Positions 34,479 through 45,611 are shown, numbered from the stretch's first letter. The stretch is DNA of 64,000 bases from Serratia inhibens (GCF_003591175.1 NZ_QYYG01000001.1:1426001-1490000), one strand, 5' to 3'. Notes: generated by a model from the letters alone, not told the origin. Made by a program: numbers and translations.

Positions 34479-35069
34479 ATGTCTAAAAACAATGTCCTTG
34501 TTATTAGTGAGTGTAAGTACAGCTATGTCGGCCTTTCGGTGTTAGTGAAAAAACATTACGGCAAGTACGATATCAGACTGTTTTCGGATTTTATGCAAGG
34601 TGGATCCAAGGCGGAAAAGATAATTAAGCACGATATAGCGTTGATCTTTACTTCGCAAAATCTGGAGCAAAGCGTCAATGTCATTGAAAGCCTGGTGTCA
34701 ATGCATCAGCAATACAACACCAAAACGCGGATCCTGGTGTTTTATGATGATGAACGCGTAGTGAAACTGCTGTCGATACTGGGTATTTCCGTTGAATTGG
34801 TCTCAACCCGCATTCCACTTTATTCGCTGCAGGAAAAAATACAAAACCTGTTGGAAAGCAAAGAGGCCGGCGGGATAAAAATGCAGAAAACCCGTGAGCT
34901 TAGCCCGGCGGAAAGCGATGTCATCTTCAACCTGCTGCGTGGCGACAGCCTGCTGCACATTGCCCAGAAGCGCGGCACGCACCCCAAAACCATTTTCTCG
35001 CAAAAATACAGCGCGATGAAAAAGCTGCGTTTGCGCAGCATGAGCACCATCTTCGTCGCCGGTAAATAA
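34479..35069 (+). CDS. LuxR-type response regulator-like protein, FimW/FimZ-like
   Basis: 196 residues; the ATG at 34479 has little ribosome site. An N-terminal receiver-like region (NVLVISECKYSYVGLSVLVKKH) lacks an obvious phospho-Asp. The C-terminal GerE-type HTH is ELSPAESDVIFNLLRGDSLLHIAQKRGTHPKTIFSQKYSAMKKL. 22 bp behind the EAL gene, so cotranscribed. Resembles the FimW/FimZ group that controls type 1 fimbriae in Salmonella. Confidence 0.82.
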   Translation: MSKNNVLVISECKYSYVGLSVLVKKHYGKYDIRLFSDFMQGGSKAEKIIKHDIALIFTSQNLEQSVNVIESLVSMHQQYNTKTRILVFYDDERVVKLLSILGISVELVSTRIPLYSLQEKIQNLLESKEAGGIKMQKTRELSPAESDVIFNLLRGDSLLHIAQKRGTHPKTIFSQKYSAMKKLRLRSMSTIFVAGK

Positions 35070-35074
35070 CCCTT

Positions 35075-35096
35075 CAGGCCGCTATCTTGCGGCCTG
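35075..35096 (+). terminator. Stem-loop after the LuxR-type gene
   Basis: CAGGCCGC and GCGGCCTG with a 6-base loop, 6 bp after the stop. The following T content is low (GCTTCGT). Confidence 0.65.
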
Positions 35097-35244
35097 GCTT
35101 CGTGGCGTCAGGTTAAATTAATGTAACAATTAACAACAAAGCAGCAACAGCCACATAACCCTCCTGTCTATTGGTTACGATTTGCCCACCGGATTTTCCC
35201 GCGAGCCATGTCGTATGGATTAAATAAAAACATCAGGAGATGTT

Positions 35245-36867
35245 ATGAAATCATCCTTATTCAGCCGTTATACCTGCTTTGTTTTGAGCATCTTGCTTGC
35301 GCTGGCGTCATTGGCGCTATCGCCGCAACAGCCCTGGTTCTGGTTGCCGACAATCCTTTTCGGTTGCCTGAGCGCACTGGGAATTTACGATCTGACTCAG
35401 CAACGTCACGCCATCTGCCGTAACTACCCGATCATCGGCCGCCTGCGCTTTTTCTTCGAATTTATCCGCCCGGAAATACGCCAGTATTTACTGGAAGAAG
35501 ATAACGCGCAGATCCCGTTCTCACGTACTCAACGCACGCTGGTCTATCGCCGTGCCAAAAATGAAATGGGCGACAAACCCTTCGGTACCCAACTGGACGT
35601 TTATCAAACCGGCTATGAATGCATCGGCCATTCCATGCGCCCGGTGACAGCATCAGATCCCACCAGTTTTCGCGTGGCGATCGGCGGCCCGGATTGCCGC
35701 CAGCCCTATTCCGCCTCGATCTTTAATATCTCCGCCATGAGCTTCGGCGCGCTGTCGGCCAACGCTATCCGCGCCCTTAATCTTGGTGCAGCCAAAGGCA
35801 ATTTCTATCATGACACCGGCGAGGGCAGCATCAGCCGCTATCACCGCGAGCACGGCGGCGACCTGGTGTGGGAACTGGGCAGCGGCTATTTCGGCTGCCG
35901 CACCGCCGACGGCCATTTCGATCCGCAGCGCTTCGCCGAGCAGGCAAAAAGCCCGCAGGTAAAAATGATTGAAATCAAACTCAGCCAGGGTGCCAAACCG
36001 GGCCATGGCGGCATTCTGCCGGCGAAAAAAGTGGATGCCGAAATTGCCGCCACGCGCGGCGTGCCCGAAGGGGAAGACTGCATTTCTCCGGCCTCGCACA
36101 GCGCCTTCACCACCCCGGTGGAAATGATGCATTTTATCCAGCAGTTGCGTGAACTGTCCGGCGGTAAACCTGTGGGGTTTAAGCTGTGCATCGGCCACCC
36201 GTGGGAATTTGTCGCCATCGCCAAGGCAATGCTGCATACCCAGATTTTGCCGGACTTTATCGTAGTAGACGGCAAGGAAGGCGGCACCGGCGCCGCACCG
36301 CTTGAGTTGTCCAACTATATGGGCATGCCGTTGCGCGAAGGGTTGCTGTTCGTCCACAACACCCTGGTAGGCTGCGGCCTGCGCGACAAGGTCAGGGTCG
36401 GCGCCAGCGGCAAAATCATCAGCGCCTTCGACATCGCCAGCGTGCTGGTGCTGGGCGCCGACTGGGTGAACTCGGCGCGCGGTTTCATGTTCGCCGTCGG
36501 CTGCATTCAGTCGCAAAGCTGCCACACCAACCACTGCCCAACCGGCGTCGCTACTCAGGACCCTTTGCGGCAAAAAGCATTAGTGGTGCCGAACAAGGCA
36601 GAACGCGTTTACCACTTCCACCAAAATACGGTCAAAGCGCTGGCGGAAATGCTGGCCGCGGCCGGCGTCAGCCGCCCGGAGCAGTTGACGTCTCACCATA
36701 TGCTAAGGCGCATTACCTCGACCGAAATCAAGGTCTATGCGGACATCTATTACTACCTGGAGCCGGGCGCATTGCTGGAGGAAGAGATTAAAAGCGACTT
36801 TTACGCCCGTATGTGGCGCATGGCGACACCCAACAGTTTCGATCAGGCGATCTCGCTGCCGGCTTAA
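35245..36867 (+). CDS. FMN-binding glutamate synthase-like protein
   Basis: 540 residues. Two N-terminal membrane spans (about 10-27 and 32-48) precede a GltB-like TIM barrel: SIFNISAMSFGALSANAIRAL, GEGSISRYHREHGGD, VDGKEGGTGAAPLE (FMN phosphate region), and the cysteine cluster CIQSQSCHTNHCPTG. Unlike GltB it has no amidotransferase or C-terminal domains. Membrane-anchored stand-alone forms are widespread, with unproven substrates. Good AGGAG ribosome site (TCAGGAGATGTT). Confidence 0.88.
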   Translation: MKSSLFSRYTCFVLSILLALASLALSPQQPWFWLPTILFGCLSALGIYDLTQQRHAICRNYPIIGRLRFFFEFIRPEIRQYLLEEDNAQIPFSRTQRTLVYRRAKNEMGDKPFGTQLDVYQTGYECIGHSMRPVTASDPTSFRVAIGGPDCRQPYSASIFNISAMSFGALSANAIRALNLGAAKGNFYHDTGEGSISRYHREHGGDLVWELGSGYFGCRTADGHFDPQRFAEQAKSPQVKMIEIKLSQGAKPGHGGILPAKKVDAEIAATRGVPEGEDCISPASHSAFTTPVEMMHFIQQLRELSGGKPVGFKLCIGHPWEFVAIAKAMLHTQILPDFIVVDGKEGGTGAAPLELSNYMGMPLREGLLFVHNTLVGCGLRDKVRVGASGKIISAFDIASVLVLGADWVNSARGFMFAVGCIQSQSCHTNHCPTGVATQDPLRQKALVVPNKAERVYHFHQNTVKALAEMLAAAGVSRPEQLTSHHMLRRITSTEIKVYADIYYYLEPGALLEEEIKSDFYARMWRMATPNSFDQAISLPA

Positions 36868-36965
36868 CAGAAGAGAGAAAGTATTGCCCCCTCGCCTCGG
36901 GGAAGAGCATTGGAGAGGGGGTGCTTGCTACGGCGGCCCTCCCCCTCAGCGGCGAGAGGGCATGT
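36868..36965. repeat. GC-rich palindromic intergenic repeat
   Basis: Between convergent genes. CCCCCTC with GAGGGGG near 36888-36919, and GCCCTCCCCCTC with GAGAGGGC at the right end, form nested stems. The layout fits the short GC-rich inserts common in enterobacterial gaps; it could also act as a transcription barrier for both genes. Confidence 0.6.
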
Positions 36966-36968
36966 AGG

Positions 36969-38636
36969 TTACGGTTTGCGCGCCGGGGCGTCGCCAGCCA
37001 CGTAATACTCTGCGGTACTGCGCGGCAGCGGCGCACGCCGGCGAATGTTGTCGGCAATCTTCTCGGCAATCATTATGGTGGTGGCGTTCAGGTTACCGGT
37101 AATGATCAGCGGCATGATGGAGGCATCCACCACCCGCAACCCTTCCATGCCGTGCACCCGGCCCTGGCCGTCGACCACCGCCATTTCATCTTCGCCCATT
37201 TTGCATGAACAGGAAGGGTGAAAGGCGGTTTCAGCATGCTCACGCACAAAAGCGTCCAGTTGCTCGTCGGTCTGTACCTCCGGCCCCGGGCTGATTTCGC
37301 GACCGCGGTACTCGTCCAGCGCCGGCTGAGCCATGATTTCACGCGTAATGCGGATCGCATCGCGGAACTCCTGCCAGTCTTGCTCTGTCGCCATATAGTT
37401 GAACAGGATGCTCGGATGCTGACGCGGATCTTTCGATTTTACCTGTACCCGGCCACGGCTTGGCGAGCGCATCGATCCGACATGAGCCTGGAACCCGTGT
37501 TCTTTGACCGCATTGCTGCCGTTGTAATTAATCGCCACCGGCAGGAAGTGATACTGGATATTCGGCCAGGCGAACTCCTCGCGGCTACGGATAAAGCCGC
37601 CGGCTTCAAACTGGTTACTGGCGCCAATGCCAGTGCCGTTGAACAGCCACTCTGCGCCAATCTTCGGCTGGTTGAACCATTGCAGTGCCGGATACAGCGA
37701 CACCGGTTTTTTACAGGCGTACTGCAGATACATTTCCAGGTGATCCTGCAAGTTCTCACCGACGCCCGGCAGATCGTGCACCACCTCAATATCCAGGCTT
37801 TTCAACAACGACGCAGGGCCAACACCGCTGCGTTGCAGGATCTGCGGCGACGCAATCGCCCCGGCGCACAGCAGCACTTCACGCCGCGCGCTGGCGCTGT
37901 TGATCTGATTGCCGTCGCCCTGCAAATAGTCGACCCCCACCGCACGTTTGCCGTCGAAGCGGATACGATCGGTCAGCGCATGGGTAACGATTTTCAGATT
38001 TGGGCGTGAACGCGCCTGATCCAGATAACCGCGAGCGGTACTGGCGCGGCGGCCTTTCGGCGTCACGGTACGATCCATCGGGCCGAACCCTTCCTGCTGA
38101 TAGCCGTTCAGGTCCTCGGTACGCGGATACCCTGCCTGCACGCCGGCTTCCACCATCGCGTGGAACAGTTCATTGTTGCCGGTTTTCGGGGTAGTGACGC
38201 TGACCGGGCCGTCGCCGCCGTGATAATCGTTCGGCCCGATGTCGCGGGTTTCCGCCTTGCGGAAATACGGCAGGCAGTCCAGATAGCTCCAGTCTTCCAG
38301 ACCCGGCGCCGTTGCCCAGTTGTCGAAATCCATCGCGTTGCCGCGGATGTAACACATGCCGTTGATCAGCGAAGAGCCGCCCAGGCCTTTGCCGCGGCCG
38401 CATTCCATACGGCGGTTGTTCATGTGGGGTTCGGGATCGGTTTCGTAGGCCCAATTGTAGCGGCGGCCCTGCAGCGGGAAGGCCAGCGCGGCCGGCATCT
38501 GCGTACGAAAATCCATCCGATAATCCGGGCCGCCGGCTTCCAGCAGCAACACGCTGACATCGGCGTCTTCGGTTAAACGGGTGGCTAATACGTTACCGGC
38601 AGAGCCGGCACCGATAATGATGTAGTCAAATTCCAT
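36969..38636 (-). CDS. betA: Choline dehydrogenase BetA
   Basis: 555 residues (E. coli 556). GMC oxidoreductase with FAD motif [17 protein letters not shown] at the N-terminus, [16 protein letters not shown], the VGENLQDH motif, and the C-terminal HPSCSCKMG...[19 protein letters not shown] with catalytic His residues. Converts choline to betaine aldehyde at the membrane. Third gene of betIBA, separated from betB by an inserted repeat. Confidence 0.96.
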   Translation of the reverse strand: MEFDYIIIGAGSAGNVLATRLTEDADVSVLLLEAGGPDYRMDFRTQMPAALAFPLQGRRYNWAYETDPEPHMNNRRMECGRGKGLGGSSLINGMCYIRGNAMDFDNWATAPGLEDWSYLDCLPYFRKAETRDIGPNDYHGGDGPVSVTTPKTGNNELFHAMVEAGVQAGYPRTEDLNGYQQEGFGPMDRTVTPKGRRASTARGYLDQARSRPNLKIVTHALTDRIRFDGKRAVGVDYLQGDGNQINSASARREVLLCAGAIASPQILQRSGVGPASLLKSLDIEVVHDLPGVGENLQDHLEMYLQYACKKPVSLYPALQWFNQPKIGAEWLFNGTGIGASNQFEAGGFIRSREEFAWPNIQYHFLPVAINYNGSNAVKEHGFQAHVGSMRSPSRGRVQVKSKDPRQHPSILFNYMATEQDWQEFRDAIRITREIMAQPALDEYRGREISPGPEVQTDEQLDAFVREHAETAFHPSCSCKMGEDEMAVVDGQGRVHGMEGLRVVDASIMPLIITGNLNATTIMIAEKIADNIRRRAPLPRSTAEYYVAGDAPARKP

Positions 38637-38671
38637 TAATGATCTCCTTATCCCCTTCGTCTTTCAAGCCG

Positions 38672-38789
38672 CAGCGTTGTTGGGGGTGTACGCACTTGCC
38701 ACCTAGCTGCAGCTTGAAATCCATTGGGTATAAATATGTAGGGTCAAGAACTTGGGGGGCCTCAGCATTCGGAAGCCCCAACAACGCTG
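38672..38789. repeat. Inserted palindromic repeat between betB and betA
   Basis: CAGCGTTGTTGGGG (38672-38685) and its exact reverse complement (38776-38789) enclose about 90 bp; the outer 11 bases pair imperfectly too. Inside, 38698-38732 is the 35-base unit also found at 3738-3772 (32 of 35 match). A stem of this size within an operon may alter betA expression. Confidence 0.75.
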
Positions 38790-38812
38790 TAGCGCGAAAG
38801 GCGACGGGAATA

Positions 38813-40285
38813 TCAGAACACCGAGGCGTATTCGCCCAACTCTACTTGCACCGACTTGATCTGGGTGTAGTGCTCCAGCGTACTCAGGCCATTCTCGCGG
38901 CCGACGCCGGATTGTTTGTAACCGCCAACCGGCATTTCCGCCGCCGACTCGCCCCAGGTGTTGATCCAGCAAATGCCGGCTTCAAGCTGGTGAATCACGC
39001 GGTGGGCGCGGGTTAAATCCTTGGTCACCAGCCCTGCGGCCAGGCCGAAGGTGGTGTCGTTGGCACGGCGTACCACTTCTTCTTCGCTGTGATAGCTGAG
39101 GATGCTCATCACCGGGCCGAAGATTTCTTCGCGCACAATTTCCATGTCGTCGCGGCAATCGGTAAACACCGTCGGTGCCACATAGGCGCCCTTGGCATAT
39201 TCGCCTTCGGTCACGCGCTCACCGCCGCACAGCAAACGCGCGCCGCTGTTCTTGCCGCTCTCGATAAAGCGCAACACGGATTCCATATGCGCGAAGCTGA
39301 CCAGCGGCCCGAAATTGGTTTGCGGATCGGTAGGATCACCCAGACGAATGCGCTTCACGCGCTCGAGAATTTTCGCTTCAAACTGCGCCTGCAGCGCCGC
39401 CGGAACAAACACGCGCGTACCGTTGGTGCACACCTGGCCGGAGCTGTAGAAATTGGCCATCATGGCGATGTCGGCGGCGCGATCCAGATCGGCGTCGTCA
39501 AAGATAATCAGCGGCGACTTGCCGCCCAGTTCCATGGTGACTTCTTTCAGCGTGGAACCGGAGGCGTTGGCCATCACTTTCTTGCCGGTTTTTACCCCGC
39601 CGGTGAAGGATACCTTGGCGATGCCCGGATGATCGGTCAGATACTGGCCGACCTCTGCGCCGCTGCCGGTGAGCACGTTGAACACGCCGTCCGGCACGCC
39701 GGCTTCGGTGTAGATCTCGGCCAGCTTCAGCGCCGTCAGGGAGGTCACTTCGCTCGGTTTGAAGATCATCGCGTTGCCCGCCGCCAGAGCCGGCGCGGAC
39801 TTCCACAAGGCAATCTGAATCGGGTAGTTCCAGGCGCCGATACCGGCCACCACGCCCAGCGGTTCACGGCGGGTATAAACGAAAGAGGTGTCGCGCAGCG
39901 GGATCTGCTGACCTTCGATAGCCGGGATCAGCCCTGCGTAGTATTCCAGTACGTCGGCGCCGGTGACGATATCAACAGCGGTGGTTTCCGACATCGCCTT
40001 GCCGGTATCCAGCGTTTCCAGCGCCGCCAGTTCGTCATTGCGCTCGCGCAGAATATCCACCGCACGGCGCAGAATGCGCGAACGCGCCATCGCCGTCATC
40101 GCCGCCCACACCTTCTGCCCGCTGGCTGCGCTGGCAACCGCACGGTTGACGTCTTCAGCGCTGGCGGACTGGATCTCGGCAAGCACTTCGCCATTCGCCG
40201 GGTTCACTGCGTTGAAGGTTTTCACCTCGGTACTGTCTACATAGGCGCCATTAATATAGAGCTTCTGCAAGCCAAAACGGGACAT
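38813..40285 (-). CDS. betB: Betaine aldehyde dehydrogenase BetB
   Basis: 490 residues. Aldehyde dehydrogenase fold: [62 protein letters not shown] with catalytic Glu, and [14 protein letters not shown] with the catalytic Cys. NAD-dependent oxidation of betaine aldehyde to glycine betaine, the osmoprotectant. Only 20 bp behind betI. Confidence 0.96.
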   Translation of the reverse strand: MSRFGLQKLYINGAYVDSTEVKTFNAVNPANGEVLAEIQSASAEDVNRAVASAASGQKVWAAMTAMARSRILRRAVDILRERNDELAALETLDTGKAMSETTAVDIVTGADVLEYYAGLIPAIEGQQIPLRDTSFVYTRREPLGVVAGIGAWNYPIQIALWKSAPALAAGNAMIFKPSEVTSLTALKLAEIYTEAGVPDGVFNVLTGSGAEVGQYLTDHPGIAKVSFTGGVKTGKKVMANASGSTLKEVTMELGGKSPLIIFDDADLDRAADIAMMANFYSSGQVCTNGTRVFVPAALQAQFEAKILERVKRIRLGDPTDPQTNFGPLVSFAHMESVLRFIESGKNSGARLLCGGERVTEGEYAKGAYVAPTVFTDCRDDMEIVREEIFGPVMSILSYHSEEEVVRRANDTTFGLAAGLVTKDLTRAHRVIHQLEAGICWINTWGESAAEMPVGGYKQSGVGRENGLSTLEHYTQIKSVQVELGEYASVF

Positions 40286-40305
40286 AGGTTCTCCTTGGAT
40301 TGTCC

Positions 40306-40902
40306 TCAGGGTGGCGTTTGCCCCCGGAGTTGAAACGTAATGTAATCGGTAGTGAGCGCGATCGCCTGCGCCTGGTTAAACGCCGCACCGCGCAGTGCGC
40401 TGCGCAACCACAGACCGTCGATCAACGCCGCCAGCCCTTTGGCCGCCAAACGCGCCTGCGCCTGCGGCAAGGTGCGTCTGAATTCGGCGCACAGATTGGA
40501 ATACAGACGACGGCCATTCACCTGCTGCAACCGGTTAAGCTGCGGCTGATGCAGGCTGCTGGCCCAAAAGGCCAGCCAGGTTTTCATCGCTGCGCTGTTG
40601 ATCTGGCTGTCGTCGAAGTTGCCGGCAACGATCGCCTGCAGCCTTGAAGCCGGGCTCTGGTCGTTGAGCGCCTGCAACCGCAGCTTCACCGCCTCGCCCA
40701 AATGGCTGATCAAATAGCGCATCGTGGCTTCCAGCAAGCCGTTCTTGTCCTTGAAATAGTGGCTGATGATGCCGTTGGAAACGCCCGCCCTGCGCGCTAT
40801 CTGCGCAATGGTGGCATCATGCATTCCGACTTCGTTTACCGCGGCCAGCGTGGCATCAATCAACTGCTGCCTTCTTATTGGCTGCATTCCTACCTTTGGC
40901 AT
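40306..40902 (-). CDS. betI: Repressor BetI
   Basis: 198 residues. TetR-type HTH near residues 25-50 ([33 protein letters not shown]), with a choline-sensing C-domain. Represses the bet genes without choline; a matching palindrome lies in the betT gap. First gene of betIBA. Confidence 0.95.
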   Translation of the reverse strand: MPKVGMQPIRRQQLIDATLAAVNEVGMHDATIAQIARRAGVSNGIISHYFKDKNGLLEATMRYLISHLGEAVKLRLQALNDQSPASRLQAIVAGNFDDSQINSAAMKTWLAFWASSLHQPQLNRLQQVNGRRLYSNLCAEFRRTLPQAQARLAAKGLAALIDGLWLRSALRGAAFNQAQAIALTTDYITFQLRGQTPP

Positions 40903-41008
40903 AATTCGACTCTCGCAAAACCGACTTCGGCCTCATCTCAGCGGCGAATTTCATCGACTTTCAGCCTGCTGAACTTGGTCTTCATGTGGACTATTAAACT
41001 TTTTTTTG

Positions 41009-41022
41009 ATTGAACGTTCAAT
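41009..41022. promoter_or_regulatory. BetI operator in the betI-betT gap
   Basis: ATTGAACGTTCAAT, a perfect 14-bp palindrome between the divergent betI and betT genes. The identical type of element is known for BetI in E. coli. The remaining 40903-41290 carries both promoters; no other gene was found. Confidence 0.8.
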
Positions 41023-41290
41023 AAAAATTGCATATATTTTATTGCTGCCTGGTTACAAAAATGTACTTTTCGGTTGTGGAACTGGCTGATTTTTGTGAGG
41101 TATTTAACGAATCTGACCAAAATCAGTGTCTGTAAGCGGTTCCCACCACGAAACGATTTCCCGTTTCGTTAACAGGCTAAACGGCAAACAGTGCCGCTTT
41201 TTATCCGCACTTTCCGGACGACGCCTGCGCGCCGTTCAGAGCAGAAATGTGGGCACGATTTTACTCAGTTGTTAAAAATAGAGGACGACG

Positions 41291-43330
41291 ATGACAACCA
41301 GCGAAACCTCCTCAAAACCGCAACAGGATCGCCTTAATCCTGTGGTTTTCTTTACCTCGGCAGGGCTGATTCTGGCCTTCTCGCTGATGACCATCTTTTT
41401 TACCGATTTCTCCGGGCGATGGATCACCCGCACCCTGAATTGGGTTTCAACCACCTTCGGCTGGTATTACCTGCTGGCCGCCACCCTGTACATCGTATTC
41501 GTGGTGTTTATCGCCGCCTCGCGCTTCGGTTCGATCAAGCTCGGGCCGGAACAGTCCAAGCCCGAGTTCAGCCTGATGAGCTGGGCGGCGATGCTGTTCG
41601 CCGCCGGCATCGGCATCGATTTGATGTTCTTCTCGGTCGCCGAACCCGTGACGCAATATATGATGCCGCCGGAAGGCGATGCCCAAACGCTGGAAGCGGC
41701 GCGACAGGCCATGGTGTGGACGCTGTTCCACTATGGGCTGACCGGCTGGTCGATGTATGCGTTGATGGGCATTGCCCTCGGTTATTTCAGCTACCGCTAT
41801 AACCTGCCGCTGACCATACGTTCGGCGCTGTACCCGATCTTCGGTAAACGCATCAACGGCCCTATCGGCCACAGCGTGGATATCGCGGCGGTGCTGGGCA
41901 CCATTTTCGGCATCGCCACCACGCTCGGCATTGGCGTGGTACAGCTCAACTATGGATTGAAGGTGCTGTTCCAGGTGCCGGAAAACCTGACGGTTCAAAG
42001 CGCACTTATCCTGCTTTCGGTGATTATGGCCACCATTTCGGTGACCTCAGGCGTCAACAAGGGCATTCGTATTTTGTCTGAGCTCAACGTGTTGCTGGCG
42101 CTGGGTTTGATCCTGTTCGTGCTGTTCTGCGGCGATACCGAGTTCCTGCTCAATGCGCTGGTGCTCAACGTCGGCGATTACGTCAACCGCTTTATGGGCA
42201 TGACGCTCAACAGCTTCGCCTTCGATCGTCCGGTGGAATGGATGAACAACTGGACCCTGTTCTTCTGGGCCTGGTGGGTGGCGTGGTCGCCGTTTGTCGG
42301 CCTGTTCCTGGCGCGTATTTCGCGCGGGCGTACCATCCGTCAGTTTGTGGTCGGCACGCTGATCATTCCTTTCGTGTTCACCCTGCTGTGGCTGTCGATC
42401 TTCGGTAACAGCGCGCTGTACCAGATTATCCACGGCAATGCCGCCTTTGCGCAGGAAGTGATGCAATACCCGGAACGCGGCTTCTACAGCCTGCTGGCGC
42501 AATACCCGGGCTTCACCTTCAGCGCCTCGGTGGCCACCATTACCGGCCTGCTGTTCTATGTGACCTCGGCGGATTCCGGCTCACTGGTGCTGGGCAACTT
42601 TACCTCGCGCCTGGCCGACATCAATAACGATGCACCCAACTGGCTGCGGATTTTCTGGTCGGTGGCCATCGGCCTGCTGACCATCGGCATGCTGATGACC
42701 GACGGGGTGCCCGCACTGCAGAAAACGACGGTGATCATGGGCCTGCCGTTCAGCTTTGTGATCTTCTTCGTGATGGCCGGGTTGTATAAATCGCTGCGGG
42801 TCGAGGACTATCGCAAGGCCAGCGCGCTGAACACCAACGCACCCATGCCGATTTCGAGCAATGACGTGCTGAACTGGAAGCAACGCCTGTCGCGGGTAAT
42901 GAACTACCCCGGCACCCAGTACACGCAAAAAATGCTGGATACCCGTTGCCGACCGGCAATGCAGGAAGTGGCGCGTGAGCTGGAACTGCGCGGTGCCAAA
43001 GTGGAATTTACCGAAGTGCCGCCGGCAGAAGATGAGCGTTTGAACCACCTGGAACTGCTGGTGCATTTGGGCGAAGAGCAGAACTTTATCTATCAGATTT
43101 GGCCACAGCGTTATTCGGTGCCGGGTTTCACCTATCGCGCCCGCTCAGGCAAATCGCACTATTACCGGCTGGAAACCTTCCTGATGGAAGGCACCCAGGG
43201 CAATGATCTGATGGACTACAGCAAGGAGCAGGTGATCGGCGATATCCTCGATCAGTACGAAAAGCACCTGAACTTCCTGCATATTCACCGCGAAGCGCCG
43301 GGCAATACCCTGACCTTCCCGGATATGTAA
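41291..43330 (+). CDS. betT: High-affinity choline transporter BetT
   Basis: 679 residues (E. coli 677). BCCT family: about 12 spans, with MSWAAMLFAAGIGIDLMFFSVAEP and the substrate signature WMNNWTLFFWAWWVAWSPFVGLF. A long cytosolic C-terminal tail of about 170 residues (from DYRKASALNTNAP) senses osmotic state in this family. Proton-driven choline import for the BetA/BetB pathway. Confidence 0.95.
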   Translation: MTTSETSSKPQQDRLNPVVFFTSAGLILAFSLMTIFFTDFSGRWITRTLNWVSTTFGWYYLLAATLYIVFVVFIAASRFGSIKLGPEQSKPEFSLMSWAAMLFAAGIGIDLMFFSVAEPVTQYMMPPEGDAQTLEAARQAMVWTLFHYGLTGWSMYALMGIALGYFSYRYNLPLTIRSALYPIFGKRINGPIGHSVDIAAVLGTIFGIATTLGIGVVQLNYGLKVLFQVPENLTVQSALILLSVIMATISVTSGVNKGIRILSELNVLLALGLILFVLFCGDTEFLLNALVLNVGDYVNRFMGMTLNSFAFDRPVEWMNNWTLFFWAWWVAWSPFVGLFLARISRGRTIRQFVVGTLIIPFVFTLLWLSIFGNSALYQIIHGNAAFAQEVMQYPERGFYSLLAQYPGFTFSASVATITGLLFYVTSADSGSLVLGNFTSRLADINNDAPNWLRIFWSVAIGLLTIGMLMTDGVPALQKTTVIMGLPFSFVIFFVMAGLYKSLRVEDYRKASALNTNAPMPISSNDVLNWKQRLSRVMNYPGTQYTQKMLDTRCRPAMQEVARELELRGAKVEFTEVPPAEDERLNHLELLVHLGEEQNFIYQIWPQRYSVPGFTYRARSGKSHYYRLETFLMEGTQGNDLMDYSKEQVIGDILDQYEKHLNFLHIHREAPGNTLTFPDM

Positions 43331-43345
43331 CCCCCGCTAAAACCC

Positions 43346-43370
43346 AAAAGGCCACACCACGTGGCCTTTT
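43346..43370. terminator. Terminator of betT (bidirectional)
   Basis: AAAAGGCCAC and GTGGCCTTTT around ACCAC, between the convergent betT and histidine kinase genes. Confidence 0.92.
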
Positions 43371-43402
43371 GTTTCTGCGGAGTTCGCCACTACTGGAGCC
43401 GA

Positions 43403-44869
43403 TTACAGCTTCATTGCACCTGTCGCTCTACAAACCACGTTGAATTCATCGGCAGCAGGAAATATCAGGCTAAAGGTTATTCGAGCAGCCTTATCCCCTT
43501 GCGCGCATTCTGCACGGGCCTTACCGCCGTGCAACGTCATGATCGCACTAACGATCGCCAGCCCCAGGCCGCTGGCATGGCTGCCGGCGCTGCGGGCGGC
43601 ATCGACACGGTAAAAACGGTCGAACAGCTTGTCCAGGTGCACCGGTGAAATGGGCCGTCCCTGATTGACCACCTGTACCACTCTCTCTCCCGTCGGCTGA
43701 CTGACCACCTGCAACTGTATCTGGCTGTTTTCGTCGGCATAACGCACCGCGTTGGCGACCAGATTGCTCAACGCACGTTGGAACAGCATCGCATCCGCCA
43801 GCAGTGGCCCTTCGCCCTGGCAAACCAAAGTGATGCCCCGCTCTTCCGCCAGGCCTTCGAAATAGTCCGCCACCCGCCGCAGCTCCTGCGTCACATCCAG
43901 GCGGCTATAGTTCAGCACCGCCTGCGCTTCCCCGGCACGCGCCAGAAACAGAATATTTTCCACCATGCGCGAAATGCGCTCCAACTCGTCCATATTGTTC
44001 GACAACAGGGTTTCATACTCTTCCACGCTGCGCGGCTGATACAGCGCCACCTGACAATGCCCCATCAACGCCCCCACCGGGGTGCGGATCTCGTGCGCCA
44101 GATCGGCGGAAAACTGCGTCAGGCGCTGATAGCCTTCATTCAGCCGATCGAGCATGGCATTAAACGAACGGGTCAGCTGTTGCAGTTCTGTCGGCACCCC
44201 CTGCTCGCTCAGGCGGGTCGACAGCGTATTCGGCGTGATCACGGCCGCCTGCGCCGCCATGCGCCACAGCGGCTGTAACCCACGGCGCATCACCCAATAA
44301 CCCAGCAATGCGATCAGCACAAACGCCACCGCCACAGCGGCCACAATTCGCCAAAGGTAACGCGCCAGCATCTTCTGTTCATTGAACATCACGTGAGCCG
44401 CCGAGATCTGCAGCAGGTTGCCGTCATCCAGCCTCACCAGCGCCGATGCGACACGCAATGGCACGCCCTGCGCCGTTTCCCCACTTCTTATGGCACTCAG
44501 TAGCTGCGGCGCATCGGCCGGCGTCGGCGTAACGGGCGGCAGGCTCAACCTGGCCGGATTGACGTTGATTAACGGTTTTTGCCCCGGCTGCTGAAAAATC
44601 AATACGTCCTGTTCATTACCCAGCATGTTTTCAAACAGGCCGGTGTTGGCCACCAACCGGTCGAGCGGAAAGCGCTGGCTCAGCAAATGACGAAAATACT
44701 CCACCCGGCCGGTAACCTGAAAATCGCTGCGGGTGGTCATCTCCTGACGCATAGCGCCATACAGATACCAGCCTGCGCCACTGACCACCAGCGCCGCCAC
44801 CAAAGCGAACAGCATGGCGCTGCGCAACGTCAGCGACAGGGCGCGCCAGCGTTGAGCCAGTGCGTTCAT
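43403..44869 (-). CDS. Sensor histidine kinase, heavy-metal/oxidant-sensor type
   Basis: 488 residues. Span near 17-38, periplasmic sensor of about 130 residues, second span near 170-190, HAMP, HisKA with His in [19 protein letters not shown], ATPase motifs [12 protein letters not shown] and [12 protein letters not shown]. Layout is that of CusS/IrlS and HprS. ATGA overlap with the regulator gene. Likely stimulus, copper or oxidants at the periplasm, is inferred from the neighbours. Confidence 0.9.
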   Translation of the reverse strand: MNALAQRWRALSLTLRSAMLFALVAALVVSGAGWYLYGAMRQEMTTRSDFQVTGRVEYFRHLLSQRFPLDRLVANTGLFENMLGNEQDVLIFQQPGQKPLINVNPARLSLPPVTPTPADAPQLLSAIRSGETAQGVPLRVASALVRLDDGNLLQISAAHVMFNEQKMLARYLWRIVAAVAVAFVLIALLGYWVMRRGLQPLWRMAAQAAVITPNTLSTRLSEQGVPTELQQLTRSFNAMLDRLNEGYQRLTQFSADLAHEIRTPVGALMGHCQVALYQPRSVEEYETLLSNNMDELERISRMVENILFLARAGEAQAVLNYSRLDVTQELRRVADYFEGLAEERGITLVCQGEGPLLADAMLFQRALSNLVANAVRYADENSQIQLQVVSQPTGERVVQVVNQGRPISPVHLDKLFDRFYRVDAARSAGSHASGLGLAIVSAIMTLHGGKARAECAQGDKAARITFSLIFPAADEFNVVCRATGAMKL

Positions 44870-45537
44870 GAGCGCGGCTCGCAGACATAACCGATGCCAC
44901 GCACGGTATGGATCAGCTTGATATCGAACGGCCGGTCAATCTTGGCGCGCAGGCGTTTGATCGCCACATCCACCACGTTGGTGTCGCTGTCAAAATTCAT
45001 GTCCCAGACCTGCGAGGCGATCAGGGTGCGCGACAGCACCTCGCCTTCGCGCCGCACCAACAGGTGCAACAGCATAAACTCCTTATTGGTCAGCGGGATC
45101 ACCACATCCTGCCGCACCGCCTTGCGGCGCAACACGTCGAGCTGCAGATCGGCAAGGGTATAGTGATCGGCTTCACGCACCGTGCCGCGCCGCAGCAGCG
45201 TACGGATACGCAACACCAATTCCGTGAAAGAAAAGGGTTTAATCAGGTAATCCTCGGCGCCCAGTTCCAGGCCATGAATGCGATCCTGCACCCCGTCACG
45301 CGCAGTCAGAAACAGGATCGGCACGTCGCTTTTCTTGCGCAGCACTTCCACTATCTGCCAGCCGTCCAGCCCCGGCAGCATCACGTCGAGCACGATGGCG
45401 TCGTAACCGTGCTCCAGCGCCCGGAACAACCCGTCAGTGCCGTTACGCGCCAGATCGACGCTGTACCCTGCCTCTCCCAGCCCTTTTTTCAGGTAATCAC
45501 CCGTGCTGATGTCGTCTTCAACCACCAGTATCCGCAT
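44866..45537 (-). CDS. OmpR-type response regulator, CusR/HprR-like
   Basis: 223 residues from MRILVVEDD (GAGGTG ribosome site; three codons inside the longest frame). Receiver with phospho-Asp in [15 protein letters not shown], Lys in LIKPFSF; winged-helix DNA-binding domain with [51 protein letters not shown]. Probably acts at the 22-bp palindrome 53 bp upstream, controlling itself and the divergent operon. Confidence 0.92.
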   Translation of the reverse strand: MRILVVEDDISTGDYLKKGLGEAGYSVDLARNGTDGLFRALEHGYDAIVLDVMLPGLDGWQIVEVLRKKSDVPILFLTARDGVQDRIHGLELGAEDYLIKPFSFTELVLRIRTLLRRGTVREADHYTLADLQLDVLRRKAVRQDVVIPLTNKEFMLLHLLVRREGEVLSRTLIASQVWDMNFDSDTNVVDVAIKRLRAKIDRPFDIKLIHTVRGIGYVCEPRS

Positions 45538-45589
45538 TGTCGTCACCTCATTGCACTTGCGGAAATACTAGCAGTTTCGGCGGACATTC

Positions 45590-45611
45590 TTGATGACATT
45601 AATGTCATCAA
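45590..45611. promoter_or_regulatory. Perfect 22-bp palindrome in the two-component divergent promoter
   Basis: TTGATGACATT followed by its exact reverse complement, centred at 45600/45601. Size and place fit the binding site of a CusR/HprR-type regulator dimer controlling both directions. Confidence 0.8.
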
